From: SCQP01 sp050747745
GTDB lineage: Bacteria > Acidobacteriota > Terriglobia > Terriglobales > SCQP01
NCBI GenBank assembly: GCA_050747745.1
Contig: JBOGKM010000109.1
Span: forward strand, 1-64,000
Direction: 5' to 3'
DNA length: 64,000 bases
The notes beneath the pieces are model-generated. The model searched no databases and was not told the origin of the DNA. It was given only the letters and a program-made list of their open reading frames with translations. Shown here piece by piece: positions 32,851 to 41,670 of this stretch. Both the position numbers and the translations under genes were made by a program. Position 1 is the first letter of the stretch. Each line of letters opens with the position of its first letter.

Positions 32851-33884
32851 CGCGCTGGCTGGTGACCGGTGGGTGTGGCTTTATCGGTTCGCATTTCCTC
32901 CGCCTGCTGCTGGCGGAGCGGCCCGAGGCGGCGGTGTGCAATCTGGATGCCCTCACCTATGCCGGACGGCCGGAAAACGTGGCCGAGTTCGGTGCTGACC
33001 CGCGCTACCGCTTTGTCAAGGCCGATGTCGCCGATGCCGCCGCGGTGGAAGCGGCCTTCGGTGGGTTCGCGCCGGATGTTGTGGTCCATTTTGCGGCCGA
33101 GACGCACGTGGACCGGAGCCTGGGCGACGCCGGCGCTTTCGTTCGCACCAACGCGCTGGGCACGCAGGTGCTGCTGGCGGCGGCGCGGCGCCTGGACGTG
33201 AAGCGGTTCGTGCAAGTCTCAACCGACGAGGTTTACGGCAGCCTGGCAGCGCCCGCGCGCGCCGCCGGGGACGCGCCGCTGGCGCCCAGCTCACCCTACG
33301 CGGCATCCAAAGCCGCCGCCGATCTGCTGGTGCTGGCGGCGGTGCATTCGTTCGCGTTGCCGGCGGTCATTACCCGCGGCGCCAACACCTATGGTCCCAA
33401 CCAGTTCCCCGAGAAATTGCTCCCGCTGGCGATTGCCAACGCGCTCGCCCGAGAGCCCATTCCGCTTTACGGCGATGGCGGCAACGAGCGCGACTGGCTC
33501 TATGTCGAGGATCATTGCCGGGGCGTGCTGGCCGCGGCGGAGCGCGGCTGTGCGGGCGCCATCTACAATCTCGGCGGCAGCGGCGGCTTGAGCAACCGAG
33601 AACTGCTGGAGCGGCTGCTGGACCTGCTCGAGCGCCCGCGAGAGCTGATCCGGCCGGTGCCCGACCGGCCCGGCCACGACCGGCGCTACGCGCTCGATTC
33701 CACGCGGGCGCGACGCGAGCTGGGGTGGGAGCCGCAGGTGGCACTGGATGCGGGCTTGCGGCGAACCGTAGAATGGTATGGCACCCACGCCGCCTGGCTG
33801 GCAGCGGTGCGCGATGCGGACTTTGATGCCTACTACCGGCGCCAGTATGGTTCCCTCGATTCATCGCGTGCTGCCAAGCCCTGA
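32847..33884 (+). CDS. rmlB: dTDP-glucose 4,6-dehydratase
   Basis: 345 residues, extended short-chain dehydrogenase. The Rossmann motif GGCGFIGSHFLR, the catalytic STDEVYG (Thr, Asp, Glu) and YAASK (Tyr, Lys) are all present, with TRGANTYGPNQFPEKLLP typical of RmlB. It makes dTDP-4-keto-6-deoxyglucose for rhamnose synthesis. The ATG gives an ATGA overlap with the gene before; a GTG two codons earlier is possible. Its 3' end overlaps the next gene by 38 nt. Confidence 0.94.
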   Translation: MTRWLVTGGCGFIGSHFLRLLLAERPEAAVCNLDALTYAGRPENVAEFGADPRYRFVKADVADAAAVEAAFGGFAPDVVVHFAAETHVDRSLGDAGAFVRTNALGTQVLLAAARRLDVKRFVQVSTDEVYGSLAAPARAAGDAPLAPSSPYAASKAAADLLVLAAVHSFALPAVITRGANTYGPNQFPEKLLPLAIANALAREPIPLYGDGGNERDWLYVEDHCRGVLAAAERGCAGAIYNLGGSGGLSNRELLERLLDLLERPRELIRPVPDRPGHDRRYALDSTRARRELGWEPQVALDAGLRRTVEWYGTHAAWLAAVRDADFDAYYRRQYGSLDSSRAAKP

Positions 33885-34407
33885 AGGCGGCGCGCGGCTG
33901 GCGATTCCCGCCCGTGCGCAGCGCGACACCGGCGTTTGTATCCAAGCCCCTGGCGATGCCGCGCTCATTGGCGGCGTGGAAATCACGGTGGGGGCGATCT
34001 GGCCGGATGACCGTGGCTTTTTCACGGAACTGTTTCGTCTCCCGGCGCAAACGGGGGCGACCCAAATCTCGGCCGCGCTGAGCTATCCGCGCACCATCAA
34101 GGCGGTGCACTACCACCGGCTGCAGACTGACACCTGGGCGCCGTTGCGGGGCGAGTTCCAACTGGTGCTGTTCGATCTGCGCTGCGACGCGCCCACGTTC
34201 GGGCGGGTGAACACCATCTTTGCGGGGGAGTGGCGGCCGTGGCGGGTGCGCATTCCCCCCGGCGTCGGCCATGGCTACAAGGTGCTGGGATCCCATCCGG
34301 CACTGATGGTTTACGCCACCGACCGGTTTTACGATCCCGCCGACGAGGGCCGGATCGCGTTCGACGACGGCGGCTTGAACTACGACTGGGAGACGCAGTT
34401 CCGATGA
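33847..34407 (+). CDS. rmlC: dTDP-4-dehydrorhamnose 3,5-epimerase-like cupin
   Basis: 186 residues. The RmlC fold is recognisable from IWPDDRGFFTELFR, the histidine in IKAVHYHRLQTD, APLRGEFQLVLFDLR, and IPPGVGHGYKVLG. The usual RGLHYQ is replaced by KAVHYHR, so it belongs to a divergent branch. Between rmlB and a thymidylyltransferase, the 3,5-epimerase step is the natural job. It overlaps rmlB by 38 nt and rmlA by 4 nt. Confidence 0.82.
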   Translation: MVPSIHRVLPSPEGGARLAIPARAQRDTGVCIQAPGDAALIGGVEITVGAIWPDDRGFFTELFRLPAQTGATQISAALSYPRTIKAVHYHRLQTDTWAPLRGEFQLVLFDLRCDAPTFGRVNTIFAGEWRPWRVRIPPGVGHGYKVLGSHPALMVYATDRFYDPADEGRIAFDDGGLNYDWETQFR

Positions 34408-35117
34408 TGCGCGGGGTCATTCTGGCGGGAGGGCTGGGCACGCGGCTGTATCCGCTGACGAAGGTGACCAACAAGCATCTGCTGCCCATTTACGACCGGC
34501 CGATGATTTTCTATCCCCTGCAAACGCTGGTGGCGGCGGGGATCACGGATATTCTGTTGGTGACCGGCGGCAACAATGCCGGCGATTTTCTGCGGCTGCT
34601 GGAAAACGGCGAGGAGTTCGGCTGCTCGCTGCGTTACGCCTACCAGCGCGGCGAGGGCGGCATCGCGGCGGCGCTGCGGCTGGCGCGCGATTTTTCCGCC
34701 GGGGAAAAGCTGGTGGTCATTCTGGGCGACAATCTGTTCGAGCGCGGCATCGCCGCTGCCTGCCAGGCCTTTGCCGCCCAGGAGCGCGGCGCGCGGCTGC
34801 TGCTCAAGCAGGTGTCCGATCCAGAACGCTTTGGCGTGGCCACGCTGGCTGGAGGACGCATCACCGCGATCGAGGAGAAGCCGGCGCGGCCGCAGTCGCG
34901 CTGGGCCGTGACCGGATGTTACTTTTACGATGCTACGGTGTTCGACAAGATCGACCGCTGCCGTCCGTCGGCGCGGCAGGAGCTGGAGATCACGGATGTG
35001 AACAATCTGTACCTGGCCGAAGGCGAGCTGGAATATTCCGAGTTCGAGGGCTGGTGGGGCGATGCCGGGACATTTCCGGCGCTGCTGCGCATGCAGACGC
35101 TGGTGGCGCCGGCATGA
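34404..35117 (+). CDS. rmlA: Glucose-1-phosphate thymidylyltransferase, short form
   Basis: 237 residues. LAGGLGTRLYPLTKVTNKHL with LPIYDRPMIFYPLQTL is the RmlA signature; EKPARPQSRWAVTGCYFYD is the product-binding region and EGWWGDAGTF the end of the catalytic core. It is about 50 residues shorter than E. coli RmlA (about 290), lacking the C-terminal dimer extension, as in archaeal-type short forms. It starts in an ATGA overlap with rmlC. Confidence 0.9.
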   Translation: MMRGVILAGGLGTRLYPLTKVTNKHLLPIYDRPMIFYPLQTLVAAGITDILLVTGGNNAGDFLRLLENGEEFGCSLRYAYQRGEGGIAAALRLARDFSAGEKLVVILGDNLFERGIAAACQAFAAQERGARLLLKQVSDPERFGVATLAGGRITAIEEKPARPQSRWAVTGCYFYDATVFDKIDRCRPSARQELEITDVNNLYLAEGELEYSEFEGWWGDAGTFPALLRMQTLVAPA

Positions 35118-35701
35118 GCCGCGCCGCCGAAATGTTTGCGGCCAATTTTGCACGCACGCGCGCGGTCCAGCAAGCCACGCTGGCGGCGGCGGGTGCGGCG
35201 ATGGAACGGGCCGCCGAGGCGCTCATCGCCTGCTATCGCGCGGGCGGCAAGGCCATGTTTTGCGGCAACGGCGGCAGCGCCGCCGATGCCCAACACCTGG
35301 CGGCCGAGTTCGTGGGCCGCTATATGGCTGAGAGACGGGCCCTGCCGGCGCTGGCGCTGCACGCCAATGCGTCGTCGTTGACCGCCATCGCCAACGATTA
35401 CGGCTACGAGCGCAGCTTTGCGCGCCCGGTGGAGGCGTTCGCGCAGGGCGGAGACGTGCTGGTGGGCCTGAGCACCTCCGGAAACTCGACCAACGTGGTG
35501 GCGGCGCTGCGGCGGGCGCGCGAGCTGGGCTGCACCGCCATCGCGCTCACCGGCGAAGGCGGCGGCCAGATGCGGGCAGCGAGCGACATCCTGATCCCGG
35601 TAACCAGCCGCGAAACCGCCCGCATTCAGGAGTGCCATATCCTCATTGGCCATTGTCTCTGTCAAGCGGTGGAAGAGGCCTTGTTTGGCCATGCGGCCTG
35701 A
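35114..35701 (+). CDS. gmhA: Phosphoheptose isomerase (sedoheptulose 7-phosphate isomerase)
   Basis: 195 residues, a single SIS domain. It converts sedoheptulose 7-phosphate to D-glycero-D-manno-heptose 7-phosphate, the first heptose step. Motifs are MFCGNGGSAADAQHLAAEF and GLSTSGNSTNVVAAL, with the zinc/catalytic histidine and glutamate region IQECHILIGHCLCQ at the C-terminus. ATGA overlap with rmlA; 11-nt overlap with the next gene. Confidence 0.94.
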   Translation: MSRAAEMFAANFARTRAVQQATLAAAGAAMERAAEALIACYRAGGKAMFCGNGGSAADAQHLAAEFVGRYMAERRALPALALHANASSLTAIANDYGYERSFARPVEAFAQGGDVLVGLSTSGNSTNVVAALRRARELGCTAIALTGEGGGQMRAASDILIPVTSRETARIQECHILIGHCLCQAVEEALFGHAA

Positions 35702-36536
35702 GTTCGTCGTGCTGGGGGCGCGCGGGCGGCTGGCGCAGGAATTCCTGCGCGTGCTTGGGCGGCGTGCCGCCGGCCTCGAGCGCGCCCAGCTCGACATTCG
35801 CGATGCCGCCGCCTGCGCGCGCGTGCTGGCGCGCTTGCGCCCGGACGTGGTGGTGAACTGTGCCGCCTTCAATCAGGTTGACTTGGCTGAGACGCAGCAT
35901 GAGCAGGCGCTGACGGTCAATGCCGCCGCGCCTGCGCACCTGGCCGCGCTGGCGGCGGGGCAGGACTTCCGGCTGGTGCACTTCAGCAGTGATTACGTGT
36001 TTGGCGGCGAGGGCCCGCGGCGACCGCGGCGCGAAACCGACGCGCCCAACCCGGTGAATTTTTACGGCTACAGCAAGCTGCTGGGCGAGGAGGCGGTGCT
36101 GCGCTCGGGCGCGCCTGCGCTGGTACTGCGCGTGGCGCATCTCTACGGCGGGCACTCGCTGGCGCCGGGGCGCCAATCGCTCGTCGAACGCTTTCTGGCG
36201 CAGGCGCGTGTGGGGCAGCCGATCACGGTGGTGCGCGGGCAGGTGCTGAATCCCACTTCGGTGCGCGATCTTGTGCCCGCCGCCCTTACGCTGCTGGAAA
36301 GCGGGGCGAGCGGACTGTTCCATCTCAGCGGCGAGGGCGCATGCAGCGCCGCCGAATTTGCCCGCACCCTCTGCCGCCTGGCCGGGCTGAGCGCCAAAAT
36401 TCGGGTGGTAGCACGCGATGCCCGTCCGGCGCCGCGCGCGGCTTGTACCGTGCTGGCCAACGCGCGCTGGAACGGTGCGGGCCTGCCCGCCCTGCCGGGC
36501 TGGCGCGACTCCCTGGCCGCCTGTTTTCCGTGGTGA
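35691..36536 (+). CDS. rmlD: dTDP-4-dehydrorhamnose reductase-like (RmlD family)
   Basis: 281 residues, SDR fold. VLGARGRLAQEFLRVLG is the nucleotide-binding loop, HFSSDYVFGGEGP and NFYGYSKLLGE the active-site region (Tyr, Lys), and LRVAHLYG is typical of RmlD. It would reduce dTDP-4-keto-rhamnose to dTDP-rhamnose, completing rmlBCAD here. It is the last plus-strand gene of the cluster. Confidence 0.88.
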   Translation: MRPEFVVLGARGRLAQEFLRVLGRRAAGLERAQLDIRDAAACARVLARLRPDVVVNCAAFNQVDLAETQHEQALTVNAAAPAHLAALAAGQDFRLVHFSSDYVFGGEGPRRPRRETDAPNPVNFYGYSKLLGEEAVLRSGAPALVLRVAHLYGGHSLAPGRQSLVERFLAQARVGQPITVVRGQVLNPTSVRDLVPAALTLLESGASGLFHLSGEGACSAAEFARTLCRLAGLSAKIRVVARDARPAPRAACTVLANARWNGAGLPALPGWRDSLAACFPW

Positions 36537-36762
36537 AACCGCGGCGGCTCGCACTGCGGTAATGACGACAACTGGATCCGCCATCAATTCGCGCAGGCTC
36601 TGCCCGAGCCAGCCCAGCCACGCAGCCTGCAATTCGTCGGCGGCAATCTGGCCGACGCGGTGCACGGGCATCCGCACCGCAATCCCGCTTGCTGCCTCCC
36701 TACATCGTGGGCGAGTATAGGCTGCCCCCCGGCGCTCCTGGAACCGGGCGGGGGAGCTCGCT

Positions 36763-37800
36763 TCAGGCGGCGATGCGATAGCTCTGGCGGGCGTCTAGCG
36801 CCGCCGCGCATTCGCCGGCGGTATCGCACAGCACCAGCTCGCTGCCATGGGCCGGAAACGAAAACGGCACCCGCATGAGCGGCGCCATGCGTTGCTGGAA
36901 GGCCGCGGAGCGGTCCGGCGGCACCAGGAAGAGGAAAAATCCCCCACCGCCGGCTCCCAGCAGCTTGCCCCCCAGGGCGCCGGCGGCGCGGGCGTGCGCG
37001 TAAATGCCGTCCAATTCGGCGCTGGAAACGTGCGCGCTCAGCCGCCGCTTTAGCACCCAAGCCTGATGCAACAGTGCTCCGAACGCCGCCAGCGGTCCGG
37101 TGCCGGCCAGCAGGCGTTCGCCCTCCTCGACCAGCTCCTGCAGGGCCCGCAGCTCGGCGGTGCAGCAGCGGATGTTGGCGATCTGGTGGCCGGCGATGTC
37201 GGACGAGGTTCGGGCACAGCCGGTGAAGTAGATATGCAGATGCTCGCGCAACGCCTGCAGACGCTGCGGCGGCAGAGCCAGCGGCTCAAGATGAAAGCGT
37301 CCGTCGTCGCGGAAGCGGATCACGTGAAAGCCGCCGTAGGCGGCGAGGATTTGATCCTGTGCTCCGACGTTTTCGCGCAGCACCTCGCGCTCGATTGTGA
37401 TCGCCGCCCGCGCCAGGTCCGCGGCCTCGCGCGGCTGCTGCCGCAGCGCGTGCAGGGCATGCAGCAGGCCCACCACAAATGCCGAACTGGTGCCCAGCCC
37501 TGTCCGGGCAGGCAGGTCAGCGTCGTGGTGGATTTCCATGCCCGCCGTTATGCCCAGCTCTTGCAGGCAGGCCCGCACCGCCGGATGCTCGATACGGCTA
37601 TTGTCGTGCACATCTTCGATGCGGTTGTAAACAATGCGGCTGTGATGCTGAAAAAAGGGCGGCAAGTAGCGGCAACTGATATAGCAGTACTTGTCAATCG
37701 CCGTCGCCAGCACTGCGCCACCGTGATCGCGATACCAGGCTGGGAAATCGGTGCCGCCTCCGAGGAACGAGATCCGAAATGGGGTGCGGGTGACGATCAT
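36763..37800 (-). CDS. hddA: GHMP-family heptose 7-phosphate kinase (HddA-like)
   Basis: 345 residues. TPFRISFLGGGTDFPAWYRD is the N-terminal sugar-binding region and LPARTGLGTSSAFVVGLLHA the GHMP ATP loop; LLGAGGGGFFLFLVP is motif 3. These match D-glycero-alpha-D-manno-heptose 7-phosphate kinase. It is convergent with the rhamnose/heptose genes but complements gmhA and the HddC-like transferase for GDP-heptose. The phosphatase GmhB is not in the window. Confidence 0.9.
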   Translation of the reverse strand: MIVTRTPFRISFLGGGTDFPAWYRDHGGAVLATAIDKYCYISCRYLPPFFQHHSRIVYNRIEDVHDNSRIEHPAVRACLQELGITAGMEIHHDADLPARTGLGTSSAFVVGLLHALHALRQQPREAADLARAAITIEREVLRENVGAQDQILAAYGGFHVIRFRDDGRFHLEPLALPPQRLQALREHLHIYFTGCARTSSDIAGHQIANIRCCTAELRALQELVEEGERLLAGTGPLAAFGALLHQAWVLKRRLSAHVSSAELDGIYAHARAAGALGGKLLGAGGGGFFLFLVPPDRSAAFQQRMAPLMRVPFSFPAHGSELVLCDTAGECAAALDARQSYRIAA

Positions 37801-38145
37801 GGCAGGGTTCGGATTTGGGAGCAGGTATCAGCAGTTCCAAATTGCACTCCGGGCAAAGATGCCGGACGGAGCTGCTGGGGCCGGCTAGCCAAAGTGGCGA
37901 AACGGGGCGTCGGGCGCGCCGGGTTCGGCGCCGCCGTCGCGCGGGCACTACCTGACATTAGTCGTTCTGGTCGAATCGGAACCTGCCCAGAACGCCATCC
38001 GGCAGTACTGCCAAGAGCTCCTGTAAGCCGTTTGTTTTCAGGAGGGAGATTCGTAGCCTACGCAGCCCAAAGTTGACAGCCTTCCACTAAGATTTTCATT
38101 GACAACGGCATGCTCATGCCGTAGGCTGTGGGTGGCAGGCAAACC
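37801..38145 (+). other. 345-nt intergenic region upstream of dnaK
   Basis: The last about 50 nt are the dnaK promoter. Upstream, a short plus-strand frame ending at TAA 38024-38026 (LVVLVESEPAQNAIRQYC) and a minus-strand piece near 37815-37880 (HLCPECNLELLIPA, zinc-finger-like) look like gene remnants. Neither has a proper start or length, so no gene is called. Confidence 0.4.
38099..38127 (+). promoter_or_regulatory. dnaK promoter with a palindrome filling the spacer
   Basis: TTGACA (38099-38104) and TAGGCT (38122-38127) are spaced 17 nt, placing transcription start about 12 nt before the dnaK ATG. The spacer is almost entirely the perfect inverted repeat ACGGCAT-GCTC-ATGCCGT (38105-38122). 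Another TTGACA lies at 38073. The palindrome differs from the HspR HAIR (CTTGAGT-N7-ACTCAAG) and HrcA CIRCE sites. Confidence 0.6.
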
Positions 38146-40074
38146 ATGGCAAAAATCATCGGAATTGATCTGGGCACCACCAACAGCGTGGTCGCGGTAA
38201 TGGAAAATGGCGAGCCCAAAGTGATCGCCAATTCGGAAGGCGGGCGCACGACGCCGTCGGTGGTGGCGTTCGCCAAGAATGGTGAGCGGCTGGTGGGACA
38301 GGTAGCCAAGCGGCAAGCCATCACCAACCCGGACGGAACCATTTATTCGATCAAGCGCTTTATGGGGCGGCGCTTCAACGAAGTCTCCGAAGAAATGAAG
38401 ATGGTGCCCTACAAGGTTGCCCAGCAGGGTGACCACGTGGCCGTCGAGGCGCAAGGCAAAAGCTACACGCCGCCGGAAATTTCCGCCTTCATCTTGCAGA
38501 AGCTGAAACAGGCCGCCGAGGATTACCTGGGCGACAAGATCAGCGAAGCGGTGATCACCGTACCCGCGTATTTCAACGATGCCCAGCGCCAGGCGACCAA
38601 GGATGCGGGCCGCATTGCCGGCCTCGACGTCAAGCGTATTGTCAACGAGCCCACGGCGGCGGCGCTGGCCTATGGCTTGGACAGGAAGAAGGAAGAGACC
38701 ATCGCCATTTACGATTTTGGCGGCGGCACCTTCGATATTTCGATTCTGGAAGTGGGCGAAGGCGTGGTCGAGGTGAAATCCACCAACGGCGACACTCACC
38801 TCGGCGGCGACAACATTGATCAGCGTCTGGTGGACTGGCTGGTGGACGAATTCAAAAAAGACGAAGGCATTGATCTGCGCGGGCGCGGCAACGAAATGGC
38901 GCTGCAGCGGCTCAAGGATGCGGCCGAGAAAGCCAAGATGGAGCTTTCCACCACGGCGGAAACCGAAATCAACCTGCCCTTCATCACCGCCGACGCCAGC
39001 GGGCCGAAGCATCTGCTGAAAAAGCTCAACCGCTCCCAGTTCGAACGCATGGTGGAAGATATTCTGCAGCGCTCGGTGGAACCCTGCAAAAAAGCGCTTT
39101 CCGACGCCGGCATCACTGCCGACAAAATTGACGAGGTGGTATTGGTGGGCGGCTCGACGCGCATTCCGCGGGTGCAGCAGATCGTCAAAGATCTGTTCCA
39201 CAAGGAGCCGCACAAGGGCGTCAACCCGGACGAAGTCGTCGCCGTGGGCGCGGCGGTGCAGGCGGGCGTGCTCGCGGGCGAGGTCAAGGATCTGCTGCTG
39301 CTGGACGTCACGCCACTGTCTCTGGGCATCGAGACCCTGGGCGGTGTGAATACCGTCCTGATTGCCCGTAATACCACCATCCCCACGCGCAAGAGCGAGA
39401 CCTTTTCCACTGCCGCCGACAACCAAACCTCCGTCGAGGTGCATGTGCTGCAGGGCGAGCGGCCCATGGCGGCGCAGAATCGCACCTTGGGCAAGTTCCA
39501 TCTGGTGGGCATTCCCTCGGCCCCCCGCGGCGTGCCCCAAATCGAGGTCACCTTCGATATCGACGCCAATGGCATCGTCAATGTCAGCGCCAAGGACTTG
39601 GGCACCAGCAAGGAGCAAAAAATCACTATCACCAGCTCCAGCGGTCTGTCCAAGGACGAGATTGACCGCATGACCAAGGAGGCGGAGGCGCATTCGGATG
39701 AGGACAAAAAGCGCCGCGAGGAAGTCGAGGCGCGCAACCAGCTCGACAGTCTGGTCTACAACACCGATAAGATGCTGAGCGAGAATCGCGAGAAAGTACC
39801 CGCGGGCGATGCGGCGGCGGTCGAGTCGGCTCTGGCGGACGCGCGCAAAGCGCTCGAAGGCGGCGACACCGCCGCCATGGTGGGCGCCAAGGACGCCCTC
39901 ACCGCCGCCACCCACAAGCTGGCCGAGGCGCTCTATAAAAATGCCAGCCAGCAAGCGCCGCCGCCGGGCCCCCCGCCACCGCCCCCGCCGGGTACGGGGA
40001 ACGGGGAAACCAAGCAAGGCGACGTGATCGACGCCGAATATGTGGATGCCGACGGCGACGGCAAGAAGGGATAA
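38146..40074 (+). CDS. dnaK: Molecular chaperone DnaK (Hsp70)
   Basis: 642 residues. The ATPase domain opens with KIIGIDLGTTNSVVAVMENG and contains YDFGGGTFDISILE and VGGSTRIP; the substrate domain follows TPLSLGIETLGG. The acidic tail is unusually proline-rich (PPPGPPPPPPPG) before the terminal DVIDAEYVDADGDGKKG. The ATG at 38146 gives the canonical N-terminus; an in-frame GTG at 38128 would overlap the promoter. It heads dnaK-dnaJ-hspR; grpE is absent from between dnaK and dnaJ. Confidence 0.97.
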   Translation: MAKIIGIDLGTTNSVVAVMENGEPKVIANSEGGRTTPSVVAFAKNGERLVGQVAKRQAITNPDGTIYSIKRFMGRRFNEVSEEMKMVPYKVAQQGDHVAVEAQGKSYTPPEISAFILQKLKQAAEDYLGDKISEAVITVPAYFNDAQRQATKDAGRIAGLDVKRIVNEPTAAALAYGLDRKKEETIAIYDFGGGTFDISILEVGEGVVEVKSTNGDTHLGGDNIDQRLVDWLVDEFKKDEGIDLRGRGNEMALQRLKDAAEKAKMELSTTAETEINLPFITADASGPKHLLKKLNRSQFERMVEDILQRSVEPCKKALSDAGITADKIDEVVLVGGSTRIPRVQQIVKDLFHKEPHKGVNPDEVVAVGAAVQAGVLAGEVKDLLLLDVTPLSLGIETLGGVNTVLIARNTTIPTRKSETFSTAADNQTSVEVHVLQGERPMAAQNRTLGKFHLVGIPSAPRGVPQIEVTFDIDANGIVNVSAKDLGTSKEQKITITSSSGLSKDEIDRMTKEAEAHSDEDKKRREEVEARNQLDSLVYNTDKMLSENREKVPAGDAAAVESALADARKALEGGDTAAMVGAKDALTAATHKLAEALYKNASQQAPPPGPPPPPPPGTGNGETKQGDVIDAEYVDADGDGKKG

Positions 40075-40083
40075 CCGGCCTCG

Positions 40084-41271
40084 TTGCCCACCGCCGCCAG
40101 AGATTATTACGCGATTCTTGGCATCAAACGCGGCGCCTCGCCGGAGGAGTTGCGCAAGGCCTATCGCCGCCTCGCGCGCAAACTCCATCCGGATGTTAAC
40201 CCCGGCAACAAGACGGCCGAGGACAAGTTCAAGGAGGTCCAAGAAGCCTACGACATCCTCGGGGACGCTAAAAAACGCGAGTTCTTCGACAAAACCGGCT
40301 TCTACAATGATCAGGCCTTCCAGCACGGCGCCGATGCCTTTACCGGCGCCTCCCATCCGCACGGCGGTGCGGCGGCGGGTGCCGGCGCGCCGCCGCCGGG
40401 CTTTGATTTTTCCGGCTTTGATTTTTCCGGCTTCGAGTCGGGCGCCGGCCGCCGCGGCGCCAGCGGGGGCTCCAGTTTCCGCGACATTTTTTCCGGCATC
40501 TTTAACCGCCAGACCGCTCCGGCCGAAGCCGTCGGCAGCGACCTCGAATATCAGGTCACGGTCGGTTTCTGGGATGCGATCCGCGGCTCCGTGCTGCGTT
40601 TGGATGTTCCCCGCCAGGACCGCTGCCCCCAGTGCAACGGCACCGGGGCGGGCGGGCGCGGCGGTCCCTGTCCGGAGTGCGGCGGCAAGGGCCAGGTGGC
40701 GCAGACGGTCAGCGGCATGAAGTTCAACCTGCGTTGCGGTGCCTGCGGCGGCAGCGGCAAGACCGGTTCGGTCTGTCCCCGTTGCCACGGCCAGGGCCGG
40801 GTGCAGCAGAGCGAACCGCTGGAGGTCCGCCTCAAGCCCGGCACCCGCGAGGGTGCCCGCCTGCGCATTCCCGGCAAGGGCAATTGGGGCAGCGACGGCA
40901 GCGGCGATCTGTACGTCATCGTGCGCATCAAGCCCCACCCGCTGTTCCACCGCGAGGCCGACGACATCCACGTCAAAGTTCCCCTCAGCTTCACCGAGGC
41001 CGCGCTGGGCGCCAAGATCGGCGTGCCCACCATCGAGGGCAAGGCGCTGCTCAACATTCCCGCGGGCACGCAATCGGGCCAGAAGTTCCGCATGCGCGAG
41101 CGTGGTGTCCCCAGTGCGCAGCATGAGGGCCTGCGCGGCGATGAGTACGTGGAAGTGCAGGTCACCGTGCCCAAGGTCTTGAACGAGCGCAGCCGCGATA
41201 TGCTGCGCGAATTCGCCCGCCTCAATCCCGAGGATGCGCGCGAGGCCATCCTCCGCCAGGCGCAACCGTAG
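40084..41271 (+). CDS. dnaJ: Co-chaperone DnaJ (Hsp40)
   Basis: 395 residues starting at TTG (40084). The J domain is residues 5-70, with the HPD motif in RKLHPDVNPG. A G/F-rich linker includes a tandem FDFSGFDFSG. The zinc region has four CxxCxGxG-type repeats (CPQCNGTG, CPECGGKG, CGACGGSG, CPRCHGQG), then the C-terminal substrate domain. It activates the DnaK ATPase. It lies 9 nt after dnaK. Confidence 0.95.
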   Translation: MPTAARDYYAILGIKRGASPEELRKAYRRLARKLHPDVNPGNKTAEDKFKEVQEAYDILGDAKKREFFDKTGFYNDQAFQHGADAFTGASHPHGGAAAGAGAPPPGFDFSGFDFSGFESGAGRRGASGGSSFRDIFSGIFNRQTAPAEAVGSDLEYQVTVGFWDAIRGSVLRLDVPRQDRCPQCNGTGAGGRGGPCPECGGKGQVAQTVSGMKFNLRCGACGGSGKTGSVCPRCHGQGRVQQSEPLEVRLKPGTREGARLRIPGKGNWGSDGSGDLYVIVRIKPHPLFHREADDIHVKVPLSFTEAALGAKIGVPTIEGKALLNIPAGTQSGQKFRMRERGVPSAQHEGLRGDEYVEVQVTVPKVLNERSRDMLREFARLNPEDAREAILRQAQP

Positions 41272-41281
41272 GGGAACCCGC

Positions 41282-41653
41282 ATGGTCCGCAAAAAAGGCC
41301 GCGCCGCCTACATGATTTCCGCTGTTGCCGAACAGTACGGCGTGCACCCGCAGACCTTGCGCCTCTACGAACGCGAGGGCCTGCTCAAGCCCTCGCGCAC
41401 GGAAGGCAACACCCGCCTCTATACCGACGAGGATCTGCAGCGGCTGGAGGTGATTCTTTCCCTCACGCGCGACATGGGCGTGAACCTCGCGGGAGTGGAG
41501 ATCATCCTCGGCTTGCGTGAGAAAATGCAGCAGATGCAGCAGCAGATGCAGGAATTCGTCGACTTCGTGCAACACGATCTGGTCAGCCGCGGCCTGAGCC
41601 TGGACAACGCGCGCGAGGCGCTCGTCCCCGTCCGCCCGCGCCGGCCCCGCTGA
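41282..41653 (+). CDS. hspR: HspR-like MerR-family heat-shock repressor
   Basis: 123 residues. A MerR winged helix-turn-helix (YMISAVAEQYGVHPQTLRLY, then EREGLLKPSRTEGNTRLY) is followed by a glutamine/methionine-rich coiled coil (MQQMQQQMQEF). In actinobacteria and others HspR represses dnaK operons with DnaK as corepressor, and its place as third gene of dnaK-dnaJ-hspR matches. It lies 10 nt after dnaJ. The expected HAIR operator is not seen at dnaK, so its site may have diverged. Confidence 0.92.
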   Translation: MVRKKGRAAYMISAVAEQYGVHPQTLRLYEREGLLKPSRTEGNTRLYTDEDLQRLEVILSLTRDMGVNLAGVEIILGLREKMQQMQQQMQEFVDFVQHDLVSRGLSLDNAREALVPVRPRRPR

Positions 41654-41670
41654 GCGCGAGTGCTTTGGCG

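Noticed and set aside
40396..40440. Tandem 15-nt repeat in dnaJ
   Set aside because: It encodes the FDFSG repeats of the normal G/F-rich linker.
38038..41292. A 1084-codon open frame on the minus strand across dnaK and dnaJ
   Set aside because: It is exactly antisense to two unmistakable chaperone genes and has no protein-like motifs; long empty frames are expected at this GC content.
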